NCBI GenBank assembly: GCA_916700875.1
Contig: CAKAKS010000062.1
Span: forward strand, 16,892,460 to 16,956,459
DNA: 64,000 bases
Source: Sebastes aleutianus
Lineage: Eukaryota; Chordata; Actinopteri; Perciformes; Sebastidae
Reading direction: 5' to 3'
Of this stretch, positions 34,259 through 48,149 are shown piece after piece; the first letter of the stretch is position 1; the number at the start of each line of letters is the position of its first letter. The notes beneath the pieces were generated by a model. That model did not search any database. It was not told the DNA's origin and worked only from the letters and a program-made list of their open reading frames with translations. Position numbers and translations under genes: made by a program.

Positions 34259-34929
34259 AGGGGAGACACCTCAGGCAAAAATATTGTTTTTCATGCACTG
34301 CTCAATTTTGAGATTTTGGGCTATTTTGCTTTGTCTTCTTTCAAACAAGTGGAAAGAAAACATCCAAAATTTGATTTTTTTATAAGTGCAAATTTTACAA
34401 TCCATATCAAAATGGGTTTTCATCTGAGACTCTGAGACAGAAATCTCCACTTCAGTGGCAATTACATACACCAAACTTTACAGTTTCATTCTTATCTATA
34501 TTCTGAAGGTTGATACAGAGGCATTTGTTCGTATATCATTCATAGCCTGATTTATATTATATTTTATTACTAAAAACATGGCAAAAATGTTTTTTTTATG
34601 ACTGTTGACAGTATTTTCTGATTTATGGAGTGATAAATAAAGATATCCAAAATTCCCTCTGTAAAAACCTTTGACTCTAATGTGTCAGAAAATGAAACAA
34701 GAATTTTGAACCTGGCTTCATCCAATGTTAACATTTCTGTTCTGGAAATATATGCAAATTGGCATATATTTGTTAGGATAATGCCTCATTTGCATATTTA
34801 AACATAACATTTTGAGAAAACTTGTAATACAACAAATTATTGTCTTAATGTAAGTAATCAACTGGGGAAGTTTCATGGTGATATCTATTAGTTAAATGTT
34901 TTACCCTATTCAACTGTAGTGTCTCCCCT
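34259..34929. mobile_element. Candidate MITE with AGGGGAGACAC inverted ends
   Basis: AGGGGAGACAC begins the segment and GTGTCTCCCCT ends it, 671 bp apart. The interior is AT-rich with no ORF of note. No target duplication could be recognised. Confidence 0.5.
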
Positions 34930-34934
34930 AATCT

Positions 34935-37590
34935 TGTGATAAATTCAGCAGATTGCTCCCTGGAGGATAAATCTTTTGATTTTAATGATGTCCTATCCTT
35001 CTAGCACTCGCTACAGGTAAAGCTCTCAAATAAGAAAAACCAACAGTGGTTTGTTTGTTATGTCCAGTATTGTGTTATATATTTCGTATTGTGGGTTGTA
35101 ATCAACAAGGATCTCAGACTTTACTTGACCAATCAACAGCCTTGAACACTTGAAATGCACAAAACTTACAGTTCGGTTCCATGAAGCTGCTTGAAAAAGC
35201 CAACACCATCCTCAATAAACTAATATATCGGTCTGACTCTACACAGCAGACTATTCATCACTGCACATCTTCTATACAGACACTCGTAATGGACAACAGC
35301 TCTTTATGTGATAAACTATACACTCCTTTGCTCTCGCCATCACCCCTGAGAGAGCCGAGAAGCCACTTCAGAGCATCAGTGATGCAGCGCTGTATTCAAG
35401 TACAAGCTGAGCAAGATAACAGATCTGTCCCTGGTGGCTCCTGGTTGGCTCTGCTCGCTGTTTCAGGATTTTCAGCACCACTACATTCTGGACAGCTCCA
35501 CACAGAACGGAACAGCAGAATAACAAACGGCGCTCAAATTCACACCAGATGACTGACCATCAGCTGAGAGAGCTGTAGAAACACCAAATAAACACCTGAT
35601 CTGAAAGTAACAGAGTTCAGCTGTATTTCTACTTTATTTGCTATAGTTTATAGTTCTACTCCACCACTTTTAAGAAATATTGTAGTTTTTTAAACACTAA
35701 CTGCACCTAAGATCTGAACACATGCAAACACAAAATTGTACAAAACTAAATTTCAAACGGCGGTGTCTCATCTAAACATTCACCTGTAAATAAATCTGTA
35801 TTAAGTTGTTGTTTGTTTATATTTTACTGTGAATGAATATCAAGTGCAGAATAATGAGGCTACTTTAAATTGTAAATGGGGTTTGTGTGTGTGTGATGAG
35901 GAAGCTGAAAGACACAGGGGAATCAGAGCCATGTTGTGAAGGGAGAAAAAAGTGTAAGACACATAATAATGTCAAGACTTTCCTCATGGGACACTGAGAT
36001 AAAAGTACCAGCTGTCCAGTTTGACATGAAACAGGAAGGGAGGATAAAACATGAAGAAGTCTCACAAGGAAAAGAAAAGCGAAGGGTGGACAACAGGAGC
36101 TAGCATGTGGCAAAGTATATTCCTTTCATGTCTCACATCTTATTCTACTTGAAAAATAAAAGCATGGCAGTCAGGTGGGATTATTACAACATGACGCAAC
36201 TATCAAGTATCATTTATTTGAGGCCAGTGGAGAAATATATACTTTTAGTAGTTTGTGCTGTTAGGAGGCAATACCTAAAATAAATGAAACTGCTTTACAG
36301 AAAATTGGAATTCTTGCCACAATCCTTCACTTGATCTAACAAAAACACAATTTTAAGCCCGAATGCGAAGCTAAACGGCTTGTTAAACTTGACATTTTTT
36401 TGCAGTTTGGCGATTTTATCGTCTCTCTCTTTCAGTTTCTCCTCATTTTTCACACAAACAAATACACTGAATGCAGGACTGCTTGTGACAAATACTGAAT
36501 TTCTGGCAACGTTTCAGCCTCCAACTTTTGAAAGCGTATTAGCAGGCAAACTTCTGTTCACAGTCATGAAGAAAGACGGAGATGGCAGACGAGTTTGCAG
36601 CAAACTAGACATTTAACAGATTGTATCACCCACTAATATAGACAAGAGGACCTCAGAGGAGACTTGTTGACAACCAAGGACAAATGATGACTCATTATTA
36701 ATACTTTGTATCTTATCATTTATTGATACATTAAGCTGTAAACAGCATTTTAAATATTACTCTTACTACTGCATGTGCACTCTTGGGTTGTTAAATCCAC
36801 CTCAAGATACAGTATCTTATGTTATGATCTCATCCTATGTTTTGCATATAAAATCTTTATGTCTACAGTATAGTGAATAGTGACTACAGCCATAAGATAA
36901 ATGCAGTGGAGCAATTAGTGCAGTATGTGAAGTATAAAGTTGCATAAACTGGAAGTACCTAACAATATATATTACAGTACTTGATTAAATGTAAACATAA
37001 ATGAGTATGAACTGGACTCTTTTTATAAAGTTGCTACAGCTAGATGAACTACATTTTTAAAGTTTTGGAAAAGGTTTAAAAGGCTCGCTTAAATGTAAAT
37101 TAAAATTAATGAGGCCTCTTGTATAAAGCTGTTTCTGACAATTTAGAGGAGTGGTAGAGGAATGGGAGAAAAAAGACAAAATTGAAGCAAGCTTGTGAGA
37201 CTAAATAGAGAAAGAGAGAATATACGACAGAGGAGGAGAAGAGGGCTGGGAACCAAATTGTTTGAGGGAATTGATGAATAAAAAAGACAAGGGCACAGAG
37301 ACAAAGAAGGAGGGAGAAAGTAGCAACGTTAGTGTAGTCTTGTCAGAAAGCTGACCAACCAGGGAGGGGTAGCAGATATGATAATAAATGGAAGTGAAGA
37401 ATCCATATTTTTGCATAGTGCTGAGTAATCAAAGATAGGGGAAGCTAGAGAGGAAGGACAGGGAAGAGGACAAAGGGGGGAAGCAGTCAGGTAAGAGGGG
37501 TGTGATTAGAGAGAGAAAAGACAACAGTGACAGGGACGAAGAAGAGGGGGAAAAAGAGAGGAAGGGTGTAAAAAAAATGAGGGGTTTAAC
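34935..37590. other. Upstream stretch with no recognised gene
   Basis: A 123-codon frame at 35181-35552 (+) has no recognisable domain. A purine-rich zone lies at 37140-37580. Nothing else stands out. Confidence 0.5.
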
Positions 37591-37591
37591 A

Positions 37592-38054
37592 AAGGTTCCT
37601 GTCTCCTAAAAATTACGTTCCCATAAATTGCATTCCTACTTATGTTTCAAGGAAAATGTATTTCCATCCAAATTACGGTCGCAGTTTTAAACATGTGGTT
37701 AACATTGTAAACGCAACAAAACTACCTGGTTAAGTTTAGTAAAAGATCTTTAAATAAATATGTTTGTTACGTATGTAACGTTAAACGTTAAAAGTAACGT
37801 TAAAATAAGTCAACATTGACTTTTGGTTTCACACGGGACACAAACACCGGTCTCCTGGATGAAAATCCTGTGTTTGTTTGACCCGTCCATCCACCCTGAC
37901 CTCATACCTACGCGGACTTCCACGAACTTTGATTAGAAACGTATTTGTGATACGTCAAAAACAAACCAGGAGAAAATATGTTTTCCTCGAAACAAAGACA
38001 AGGCAGTTTCATTGTCTTGGAACATAATTTTTAGAAGACCAGGCTGGAAACACA
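37592..38054. mobile_element. Family D copy with inverted ends
   Basis: CTCCTAAAAATTACGTTCC near the left end is mirrored by GGAACATAATTTTTAGAAG near the right. The interior has TTGACTTTTGGTTTCACACG, CACCGGTCTCCTGGATGAAA and CCTACGCGGACTTCC. This suggests that family D is a non-autonomous DNA transposon. Confidence 0.6.
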
Positions 38055-38234
38055 CACAAACAAGACTAAAAGCTAAATGCTGACACATCTTACTTTAGCA
38101 TCTTAGCCTGTTATCGTTTGCTAATTAGCAGTAGTCACCAATTACAGCTGCGGCTGATGGGAATAGCATTAGTTTTGCAGGCATTTGGTCATAAACAAAT
38201 ATTGGAATTGGACACGTTTAAAAATTTGACCTGA

Positions 38235-38640
38235 TTCTGGTACTAGAAGAAAGGTTACGGGATCACCAAAGGTATTAAGGGTCATCCTGAGGGTGACATG
38301 AATGTGTGTACCAAGTTTCATGGCAATCCATCCAATAGTTGTTGATATTTTGCACAAAAACACGAATGTGAACCTCATGTTGGTGCTAGCGGAAAAATCA
38401 GGGGATTGCCATCAGGATGAATCCTCTGAGGAACCTGAAAATCAACCAATCCAATAGTTGTCAAGATATTTCCTTCTGAACCACAACTTCATTTTGACAC
38501 TAAAGGAAAGTAAGAGGATGACAAAAGTCAGTAGGGTGTGTCCTCTGGGGACGACGAATGTCCGTACAACAATCCATCTGATAGTTGACGAGATATTTCA
38601 GTCGGGACCAAAATAGTGGAACCAACCGACCAACAGACTG
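38235..38640. repeat. Family E copies
   Basis: Three consecutive passages repeat the theme of a fragment like CAATCCATCCAATAGTTG followed by GATATTT, separated by about 120 bp. This suggests a degenerate internal tandem structure within the family. Confidence 0.5.
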
Positions 38641-39889
38641 ACACTGACATCCATAGAGCCACGCTGTTTGCATGGCTAAAAATATGAGGGGGGGGGGGGG
38701 TTAGTTAAGGAGACAGAGGAGCAGATTACAAAGAAAAAGGTGCCAGAGAGACAAGACAATGACACACATGGATGGAGGAGAGACAGTGAGAGAAAGGAGA
38801 GGGAGGATAGAAAAGAACAAAAAAACAGCAGAGGTATTGTGTTGAAACAGGGAAACAAAAGATCATTGAAGGAGAACAACGAACGAGAAGAAGAGTTGAA
38901 TGTGAGAGGTGGTGGTGTGAAATCAGAGGTGTGAGCTCGCAAGGCTGGATGATGGAGAGCAGAGAGTCAAACCATGATACCAGCACCGAAACATTTTTTT
39001 GGTTGAAGTTGCAAAAAGCCAGAGCCAGTATTGATATTCATTGTATTTAGATTTGGCCTTGAACCACATTTTCATGCCAAAAAAACGAAACAAGTCCCTC
39101 TTTTTTTGTAGAATTTGTAGAAAAGTCTCTGAAACAGCATGTAGACCCTCACAACGCTCCTTTAAGCAGGTAGAAGTAGGTTTCATTGCAGTTTTACACA
39201 CTGCCACCTTGAAGCTGTTGAGTAAAATCCACCCACAGTGATCATCAGCCCTCTGAAAGTGGCTGCTGTGACACACCTGTTTGTCACGCATTCTTAGTTA
39301 TCTATTCATACTTTTTCAAGGCTGATATCAGGAACATATTGGCTGATTCTGATGGATGCAGCAGAGAAAATGAACATGGAGTTAAAAGGCTGAATCCAAA
39401 CTTTTGAGAAAATCACTCATCGTCAATTAAGTTGGAACAGGTCAGGACGGAGGGAGAATTATGAGAGAGAAAGTGATAATCAGTTCCCCAGAGAAAAGTC
39501 ATGACTCACACATAAAAGACCTTCATAATGAACACTCTGTGTGTGTGTGTGTGTGTGAGAGAGCTTATGTGTGTCTATCTGAGTGAAGATGAAGAGGGCG
39601 ATGGAGCGATTAGATATTGCCTAATGCCAACAAGTGATAATCATCTCCTCCGCTTCATATCTCGCTGTCATAAATCTTTATCTCTCGTTCATTCTCTATC
39701 ATTCTCCTTGGAGAGCTGTTTCAGTTTCAGGTCATATCATTAACACTTTCAGTCAGCGCGGCAACTTAAAAACTATATTATTAACCCTGCTAACCCTCAC
39801 CTTGTCGAGCAATCAGCGATGTGAGCTCCACAAGGGAAGTGAGAACACCCGCGGCGGGCTAACTCAATCGATTTTCAAATTAAAAATGT

Positions 39890-39990
39890 ACCAGGTTGAG
39901 GTTTTATGAGGAGTTACGTGCTATTATTTCGTGTCCAGGAGCATTGAATTCCTGGAGTCTTGTCATCATCGTGAGGTTGCCAGGCAAGCT
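39890..39990 (+). repeat. Family A 3' fragment
   Basis: GAGGTTTTATGAGGAGTTA, TCCTGGAGTCTTGTCATC and CGTGAGGTTGCCAGGCAAG match the last third of family A. A reverse family A end follows at 40690-40896. Confidence 0.6.
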
Positions 39991-40689
39991 TTAGTGCATT
40001 AGTGAGCCTTACAGTTTAGTGTTTTATCTGTACTAATTTTAATTTACTGTTGTCTTCTAACAATCAATTATAATAATCAAGTACTGTCTGTTGGTTCTTC
40101 TGTTGTTATCTCAGCCAGGAGATCATCTCTGTGTTTGTCTGTACCATGGATGAAGGCTATAAAGAGAACTGGATAGAGCGTCGGAGGCACGCTCCGGCTC
40201 ATATGAAAGTTGCTCAGTGGCGCATGAAGCCAAAATGGCTCAACTGCTGAGTGATAAAGTACCCGGATCTTCCGGCTATTTTCTGCATGCATTGGGCCCA
40301 CAGAGTAGGTGCAGTGGTGTTTCCTTTAACCCTGCCTCCGTCTCATTCACATGAACGGCAGTATGAAAATAACTCTGGATTTGGCTTAGTGAGTGAGGTC
40401 ATACAACATTTTTTAATCCATATCCGACATCGCTCCTCTTGCGTTTTTGGCTTTGGAAAAGTGAAAAAATACGACACTCGCCTCTAAACTTTGAGGCTAT
40501 CTGCTGTCTGACTTCCATACACACTGGTGAAAGCTTAAGAGGCCTCCTGCAACTAGTTATGGTTGCTAAAGTAGGATTGGACACTGGCTATTCTAGGGAG
40601 GGGCTTAGTGAAGGGTCAATTGTGGTTTGTATGCATTCAATCAAAGACTTTCATGTGGTAATGCAATTTAAATAAACCTTGACTTGACT

Positions 40690-40896
40690 GAGCTGGTGAT
40701 AGGCAGATTTTGTTAGCTTTGGACAGAGCCTGGCTGGCTGTTCCCTCCTGTTTCCCGTCTTTATGCTAAGCTAAGCTATCCAGCTGTTGGCGGTAGCTTC
40801 ATATTTATCGTACAGACATGAGAGAGTGGTATCGATTTTCTCATCTAGAAACTGAATAAGCTTATTTCCTAAAATGTCAAACTATTCCTTTAAATG
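40690..40896 (-). repeat. Family A copy, reverse orientation
   Basis: GACAGAGCCTGGCTGGCTG, GCTAAGCTAAGCTATCCAGC, GAGTGGTATCGATTTTCTCA and AAAATGTCAAACTATTCCTT are the reverse complement of family A blocks. Confidence 0.7.
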
Positions 40897-42724
40897 GGGA
40901 CAGGGTGGAGTTCATAAGCTTAATATGCATGCTGAGCTAGAGGCTACAGAGTAGTGCGTTAATGGGCATTAGGAGATGGGAAACTTTATTCATTTTACTA
41001 GCAGTGTTGTGTTTGATTGTGTGCCCCTGCATTGGCACATTTGCTGTAAATTCACTTGTACGCTCACAAACATCTGACAGCTTTTATATTTATCTGTTCT
41101 GTCGGCAGTGTCGCTTTCAATAGTGTTTGTTGTTGAGTCTCAGATTTAAGACACAGCAGTGTGTTATGCACCCACAGGCTATGTCGTTCTTGCTTTTTAT
41201 GATGTGTTGACATGCTGCTGTGTTGTGTATACAGTAAAGTTATTTCTGAATCTTAATCAAATACTGGTAGCATTTTACAACATGTGACACAGCATTTTGG
41301 TCATTCATTTGTTGCTCTGTTTGTTGTGAAAATCTATTTATGTACACATGGTTCTCGTGGATTTGTTTTATGTGTGTCCCTATAGACACCAGAAGCTCGG
41401 CCATCACATTCATCCTGGTAGTAACCCTGACCTAGATAGGAAAGACACATCACCACTAGCTGTTTTTAGCTGTGCTAAAATGTTTTTGTCTGTTTTTTTC
41501 ATCCTTTTAACATGCATGGTGCAATGTTGTGTTATAATCATTTGTAGTAAATTGTGAGCTCCAGTTGTAAGTTTACCCAATATGCACTCAAATCAGCAAA
41601 TGAAACAGGTGGCTGGCGGCTCCGGTGGTATCACACTTGTCAGAAAGGAAACGTTAAGATATTCATGGATGGGGAACGAGATGAGCCATTTAACATCTGT
41701 TTAAAAAGACGCACAGCTCACAGGAGGAAGTGGCATGTTTAGCAAATCTGTGTTTTGGCAAGGGAAAGATGAATTTGATCTCTGTTTGTTAACTCAAGAC
41801 ACAGTTGCCAGGTGTAAATGTAATCCAAATAAATCCTGTTTCATACACCCGCACGCCGCACTTGAAACTGGCGGCAGAAGAGGATGAGCAGAGGGAAATG
41901 GGGTTATGAGGCAGCATTTCTACTTCTACTTGAGAGGTTTTCATGTCACAGAAGTGAGAGGGAAAATGAGGTAACTTTGTTGGGTGACTTGCAGGAGTCT
42001 TGACCTGGTTCTGCTAAGCTTCAAACCATCTATCTGTGTGATGCCATCAAAAGACTGATATCCCACCAGCACAGTGACATTTAACCTCCCTCCCTCTCTC
42101 TTTTTATCTCTCCCAAACACACGTATCGTCATGTGCTCTCTCACTCCCTCTCTTCCTCTCTCTTTTACAGTATGTAGGACATCGCGTGTATAAAGATAGA
42201 TATTTTCAGTGTCTTGGTCCCCAGGAAATTTCACTGGGAAACTTCCAAAGAACAGATCGCCCCACTTTCTTGCCACTAAACTGGAACGGCCAATTTCCTT
42301 CCCTCCTTGTTTGACATCTAGTCACAAAATGGCACTCTGATGCGCACAAATGGACACAAATATCCCCATGAAGCTGTGCATACAGATGGATAAAGGCTAA
42401 TAATGTGTGTAAACTTTGACCCTCTGGTCAATTGAGTACATCTATGTAATCATCCTCCAGTACTAAGTCGTCCACGTGGGAGCTGTACGTCACAGAAAAT
42501 ATCAATCTACACTGCAGGGACCCAGGAGGGCTCAAGCAAAGGAGAATGAAGCCACGTGTTTTACGCACGTTCTGATGTAATCATCCCATGTGCTATTAAA
42601 CTAGGGTGAGCGCCGGTGGAGGAACCTAGTTTGAGTTTGAGAGGTAAGTGCGTGGTGTAGAGCGTCACTGGTGTTCTCATCATGGAAGTTTCGCAGAAAC
42701 AAACCGCCATGCTAGCTGGCAACA

Positions 42725-43080
42725 CATTGTCATCCTAATTCGTCACATACTCACATGCTTAATGTTGTGAATTAAACAAAAACACTTGCTTAGGTTTAGG
42801 CAACAAAACCACTTGGTTAGGTTTAGGAAAAAACAACATGGTTGGGCTTAAAACTACTACGTTTTTACAGTGAAAATGTGACTTGTGACCTGTGTTGCTG
42901 GACCAATCCACCTCCCCACCCACCCTATGTGTCTCTTTCGCTCTTTAAACTACTTCATCACAGCACTTTTCCTGAGCGTTTACTGTTGCCGCAGATGGGT
43001 TTACGTTAAAGTTAATGGTAAACCCAGTGCATCGCATACTGGCATTAAATGGTGCGTTGCGCAGCAATATTGAACGCCGA
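42725..43080 (+). repeat. Family D copy
   Basis: Contains TTGGTTAGGTTTAGGAAAAA, AAACTACTACGTTTTTACAG and ATGGGTTTACGTTAAAG, matching the 31.9-kb copy in order. Confidence 0.6.
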
Positions 43081-45076
43081 TAGGATTCATCATCTGGGAA
43101 CCATGAATGTCTTTATCATGGGTGTATTAGACTTAAAGAATTGGATACGTTGCCACCACTCGGCCTTGCTTCCAATTTTTCCAGTGGCAATGCGTGGTTA
43201 ATGCAATGCAAAATCTCCTGCAGCCCAAAAAGCATTTTCCCCATAGACCACCATTGTAAACAAGACTGTAAAACTGTTGTCTGGACACTTCCAGTTATAA
43301 ACATGGTCAATTATTGTTCGTTGCATTATACATTTTTAAGTCATGGGGGTTTAATCTCTGTAAACCTTTTTCAAAGCGCAGAAAAGTCCTTTTTTCTAAA
43401 TGGCGTCAACACTGAGCAGTTCGCTCAATCTCATTGGTTCATTGGCTCAGGTGGGCCAGAGGCATGATGGGATTAACACTACTGGGCCTTTTCAGTGGGC
43501 CGCATAACCCCAGAGGTAACCTGGAAGCTAGAAACTTTTCAGCGTATGCGCCAGTTGAGCAATTCTCATTTGGTTGAACAGGCGCCATCTTGGGGTTTCG
43601 GTATCCAGTTCTATAATACATCCATGGTCTTTACCAAATTTTCTGCCAATCCACCTAGTGAAGTGACACATTTAATCTGCTGATGGTACTAAAAGAAACA
43701 AAAGTTATTAGAATTTGTCTTATGGGCACCATTGATATCTGTACAAAATGTCATGCCAATCCATCTAGTAGTTGTTGAGATATCTCAATCTGGACCAAAG
43801 TGGTGGACGGAGTGACTTCGTAAAAACCATAATGCATCATAAAAGTTTGGCCTCCTGTCCTCAAACACCTCTGAGACCATAAAGTTACTTAAACCCATAT
43901 TGTAACGTAAACGAAGGCCAATACACTCCAACTGCAAAGCACTCGGCAACACATTCATGCTTACAACAAATCAAAAAGCTTTCACGCCGACAAAAAGCCC
44001 AAAGACATCTATCCAATTCTGCTTCTCTGATTTCTGAGCTTCAAAAGAAACGGTACTGTAGTACAGGAAGAGGATTTAGAAACATGTTGGGGAAAGGCAA
44101 TAAAACAAACTCCCGGAGGGCTCCCTATATATAGACAACAGTGGATTATGGTGAAGATGTGAGTGGGTGTATGAAGCCACATAAAGACACAAGAAAGAAA
44201 TGAGCGTGTGAGCTCTTCCTGAGGGGTAAGGGTGACCTCATAGCCTATTTCCCTGTGGTTCAAAATGGTGTTTACCTCAGGCTACCAAATACCCTGACAC
44301 TGTGACTAATGAGGTATTTTCCGGTCAAAATCATATTTTCCAGACTATTAAGCTCAGTTTAATAAATGTTAGCTGGAAGTACGGGCCAGTCAAATCTGAA
44401 AAATTATAATCAGCAGTAATTTATTAAGATTTCTCTTTCTCTCCTGCCTTTAAGCTTCAATTCTTTCCCCCTTTTGTGAACTGTATAGGTCACCTGCAAT
44501 ATCAATTTGTCTACAAATGTTACTACAAGGTTGCTGATGTCCCCTGAGCCAGAGGATAGCTCATTTGCTTAGCTATTGATCAATACAGAGGTTGGTTTGT
44601 TTACGAGGAGCTGTCAAATCTTGACAGCTGATGAATGTCAGAACCACACACAAACAACCTCTGTATGACTGAGCAACTAGCTTCGACTCTTATTTTGGAA
44701 AGCTTTGGCAGTAATAGTATAACATACCGTAAAGGATATTATAGTTTTAAGCCTTAAGAGCTAAAATGTCTGACTGAATCCTGAAATCTTCCAAAAGTGG
44801 TGCATCTAGGCTGCATTTCCCAGACATCACTTGCTCTACGGTCCCAGTTTACACAGCAAACGTAAGACAATCGATCAAATCACTATTATGTTGTATCAGA
44901 TTGTGCAAGAGGCATATATGTAGATTAAAGTTGTGCACGTGGTATTATTGTACAATATCTAGAAATCTTTACGTGTTAGCCAAAAAAAAACAAACATCAC
45001 ATTCATTCTCCTCTTGGATGCAAATTAAGTGTAATTGTGAATACATCATATGAAAACACTGGTATAAGTTTGTCCT

Positions 45077-45860
45077 GCAACGTATCGTCATACAACGGTT
45101 GGTATGATATCTTTAAGTTATTCCTCATTTTTCGTGCGTTTTCCTACAAATGTGTAGCAACACGTGATGCACTTGTCAATTTACGATCCAGTCTTTTCAA
45201 AATAAACATTTCACAGGAAATACATTGGTTCGATTTCGGCAACAAAACTACTTAGGTTGAGGAAAAGATTGCGGTTTGGGTGAAAATGCAGAAATCTCAA
45301 AGTGCATGAGACAGGTAAAAGAAAAAAAAATCCTGTTCCTCTGTGTCCTCCGGTGATCCTTATCGCATACAAGATTTCCCAGACCAGAGGAAAACAACCA
45401 ATCAAAGCCGAGTTGGAGTCTGCCGTCTAAGCACCGCCCATCAGCCGGAGCACAGCCAATAGGAACGCTCAATAGGAACCGTCTCTCTCTAAAATGACCT
45501 GTGATTGGTCAAAGTCTCCCATCACGGGCTAGGTTTATTAAAGCCTGAAAACAGAGCCATGAGGAGGTGCAGAAGTCTAGTTTTCTCTCAGAACACTTGA
45601 ATTACAATATGCTGAAAGGTTATTATGGTATTTTTTGCCCAATGATGCCAAAAACATTCTGCCTACTAAAGCTTTAAGTACGGAAGTTACGCGACAAATA
45701 AATCCACATTGACTTTACAACCTGACTTCCTCACTTTGGTGTGTTTATCGCTCTTTATACTTCCTTATTCACAATTAGATGGATTGTACTGTATATGAAT
45801 TTCGTGGGATATATACAAATTACAGTGCATTACTTTTCGTATGTATACGAAAAGTGTATT
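45077..45860 (+). repeat. Family D copy interrupted by another repeat
   Basis: Bases 45077-45300 match 22561-22780, and 45675-45860 resume the same family (AAGTACGGAAGTTACGCGAC). The intervening 45301-45670 (CCAATCAAAGCCGAGTTGG, CCAATAGGAACGC, GTGATTGGTCAAAGTC) is a separate insertion with CCAAT-type boxes on both strands. Confidence 0.55.
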
Positions 45861-45939
45861 AGGACAACCTGAGTTGGTTGCAATGCAGTGGTGTATGGCA
45901 GTACATTTAGCCAAATGCAGTAGCAAAAGCACACTCTGA

Positions 45940-46250
45940 GTTTTTTATAATAGGGTAATTATTTCTTTGATTAATCAATTAATCGCTTGTCCTGTAAAAT
46001 GTCTGAAAAATACTCATCACAGTTTCCAAAAGCCCAAGGCCACATCTTCAGATGTCTTGTTTAGTGTGACCAACAGTCCGAAAACAAAATATATTCAATT
46101 AACTACCACATGAAAGAAAGAAAGGCAGCAAATCCTCACAAATCAGAAGCTGGAAGTAGAGAATGTTTGGTGGTTTTGCTTTAAAAACTGGCTGAAATAG
46201 TTGCTGTTGATTGACTATTTGATTAATTGACTAATCATTTCAGCTCTCCT
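45940..46250. repeat. Dispersed repeat, family F (hAT-MITE-like, ATTAATC-rich)
   Basis: GATTAATCAATTAATCGCTT, GTCTGAAAAATACTCATCAC, GGCAGCAAATCCTCAC and GATTAATTGACTAATCATTT. A second diverged copy at 60021-60325 starts TTAGGGCTGCAGCTAACGAT and ends ACTAATCGTTGAAGCTC. The ends resemble hAT inverted repeats. Confidence 0.6.
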
Positions 46251-46254
46251 TTAT

Positions 46255-47510
46255 AATAAAGCAGTCTTGTACAAGAACAAACAGTATTACTCTGCATGCA
46301 TGTAAGACGCCACAGTGTTTGTTAAAGCTCCTCTGTTCTCCACAGAAGAGATGAAGTCAATCAGCTGGGGAGCCAGAGAGCCGCAATCGTATCCAGACAA
46401 ACTGCTAATTAATCAACTTTATTCGTCATCGCTACTAAATCTCCATGGAGCTGCTCAGAATCTGTACTTGTTTTCTACTAGCAGCCACATATGCTGCCTG
46501 TTTCAGAGAGCTGAGTAATATCCTAAATCACACAGTCTCATCTCTCTTGTCTGGCTCAAAAGCTCAAGTGGTGGCTCGGCTCAGAGTGGCAGGACCCACT
46601 TGCTGCTATCTAGGGCCGCACTGAGGGCCAAGTTGGGGCTATTAGTTGGCAGTGCATGGGGAGCTCATGAATAAATAAGCCACAACGGGAGTAGCTGTAG
46701 GGGAGACTGCCTGAACATACGAAGGGCTGTGAAATATTAAAGGTGGATGCTGTTTCACGGCTGCAGGCGCCAAATGGGAGCTTGACCATGTGGCAACCTC
46801 CAGGTCGTCCCTTTTTGTTTTCTGCAGGCCAACAGGAAGCAAATCACTCATCCAACTTCACATGTCTCACTGGTTCACATTCACAAGAGCATGCTGGATT
46901 TCTGTTTAGCGTCTCTCTTCAGAACAACGTCCTTTGAAGTCTTGTCAGAAAGCACCAACCGTCAGCAGAGTCGGCGTAGCAATGCAAGTTTTGATCTTGT
47001 CCCGCTGGGAGTTGACCGGAGTGGGGTTGTGATGAGCGTGCAGCTCTGGCAAAAAAAAGGATTTACCGTATATGGGGGTTGGTATTGAACACCTTGAACC
47101 AGGAGACATGATGAGAGCTGTGATTCATACTCTACACTGTCTAACAAAATGAGGTGGAACGAGAAGAGGGCCAAAAGCAGGACAAAGCTGTCACGGTTTG
47201 AGAAAGCCTTGTTTGACTGAGTGAAGGGAGTTCTTTAGCTCCCTGCGGTTTAGCAGCAGCTGAATCAGCACTTCTTCCAGGAGGGTCTGTGGTTTCACGT
47301 TTCAAGGCCTTTGAATGAAAAATCTATTTCCTCAGACAGATACAGCATCCCAAATAGACACATCACTTAAATGCTTCTTTCTCCCACTCACTTAGCAATG
47401 CTAGGGGATGGGATTCTTCTATGCAGACTGAATAAATGCCAGTTAATCATCAACGCTGAGTTAACAATGTATATCAACTAAGATTTGGCACAATTTAGCT
47501 GCACTTTCTA
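46255..47510. other. No recognised gene or repeat
   Basis: Mixed-composition DNA. Short frames only, none with homology that I recognise. Confidence 0.5.
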
Positions 47511-47710
47511 CTACGGGTTCTCCAACACATGTGTTTCATCCACCTCAACCAACTACAAAAGTAAAAGTAATAATAATTTTATAATATAACATAAATATAC
47601 AGTATGTATAGTGAAACACCATCAAAGAAGCCATTTTCTGCAGGACGAGTACTTTTACTTTTGATACTTTAAGTACATTTGGCTGATAATACCTTCGTAC
47701 TTCTACCTAA

Positions 47711-48145
47711 AAGAACAGTGTGTAGGATCTGGCGGTATCTAGCGGTGAGATTGACATTGCAACCAACTGAAGCCTCTCCCGTGTGCCAAGCGTGTAGGAG
47801 AGCTGTGGTGGCAGAATCGAAAACGCGAATGGCCCTCTCTAGAGCCATTTATTGTAAGAGTAGGTCATGTGAGTGGTGAAGCAAGAGAGAGAGCGGCGGC
47901 GACAGGAGCGAGTAACGTTATCGACTCCGGCCCATACCATTCTGGGCTACTATAGAAACATTGCGGTGCAACATGGCGTGAAGAGGATTCACTCCCTATG
48001 TAGATATAAACGAATCATTCTAAGGTAATGAAAACACAGCGATTCTTATTTTCAGGTGATTATACACTTAAGAAAACATACTTATTAATATTATATTCCA
48101 TTTCTGCCAAAAGATCCTCCTAAATGCTGCACACTGGTCCTTCTG
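47711..48145. repeat. Dispersed repeat, family G (GTGTGTAGGATCTGGCGG)
   Basis: Starts CAGTGTGTAGGATCTGGCGG and ends CTAAATGCTGCACACTGG. The two ends are a weak inverted pair around CAGTGTG. Typical of a widespread teleost non-autonomous element. Not coding. Confidence 0.6.
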
Positions 48146-48149
48146 AGTA

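Noticed and set aside
35181..35552. 123-codon open frame on the plus strand
   Set aside because: No recognisable domain, no splice or codon signature, and low-complexity Ser/Thr/Gln composition; length is compatible with chance in 64 kb.
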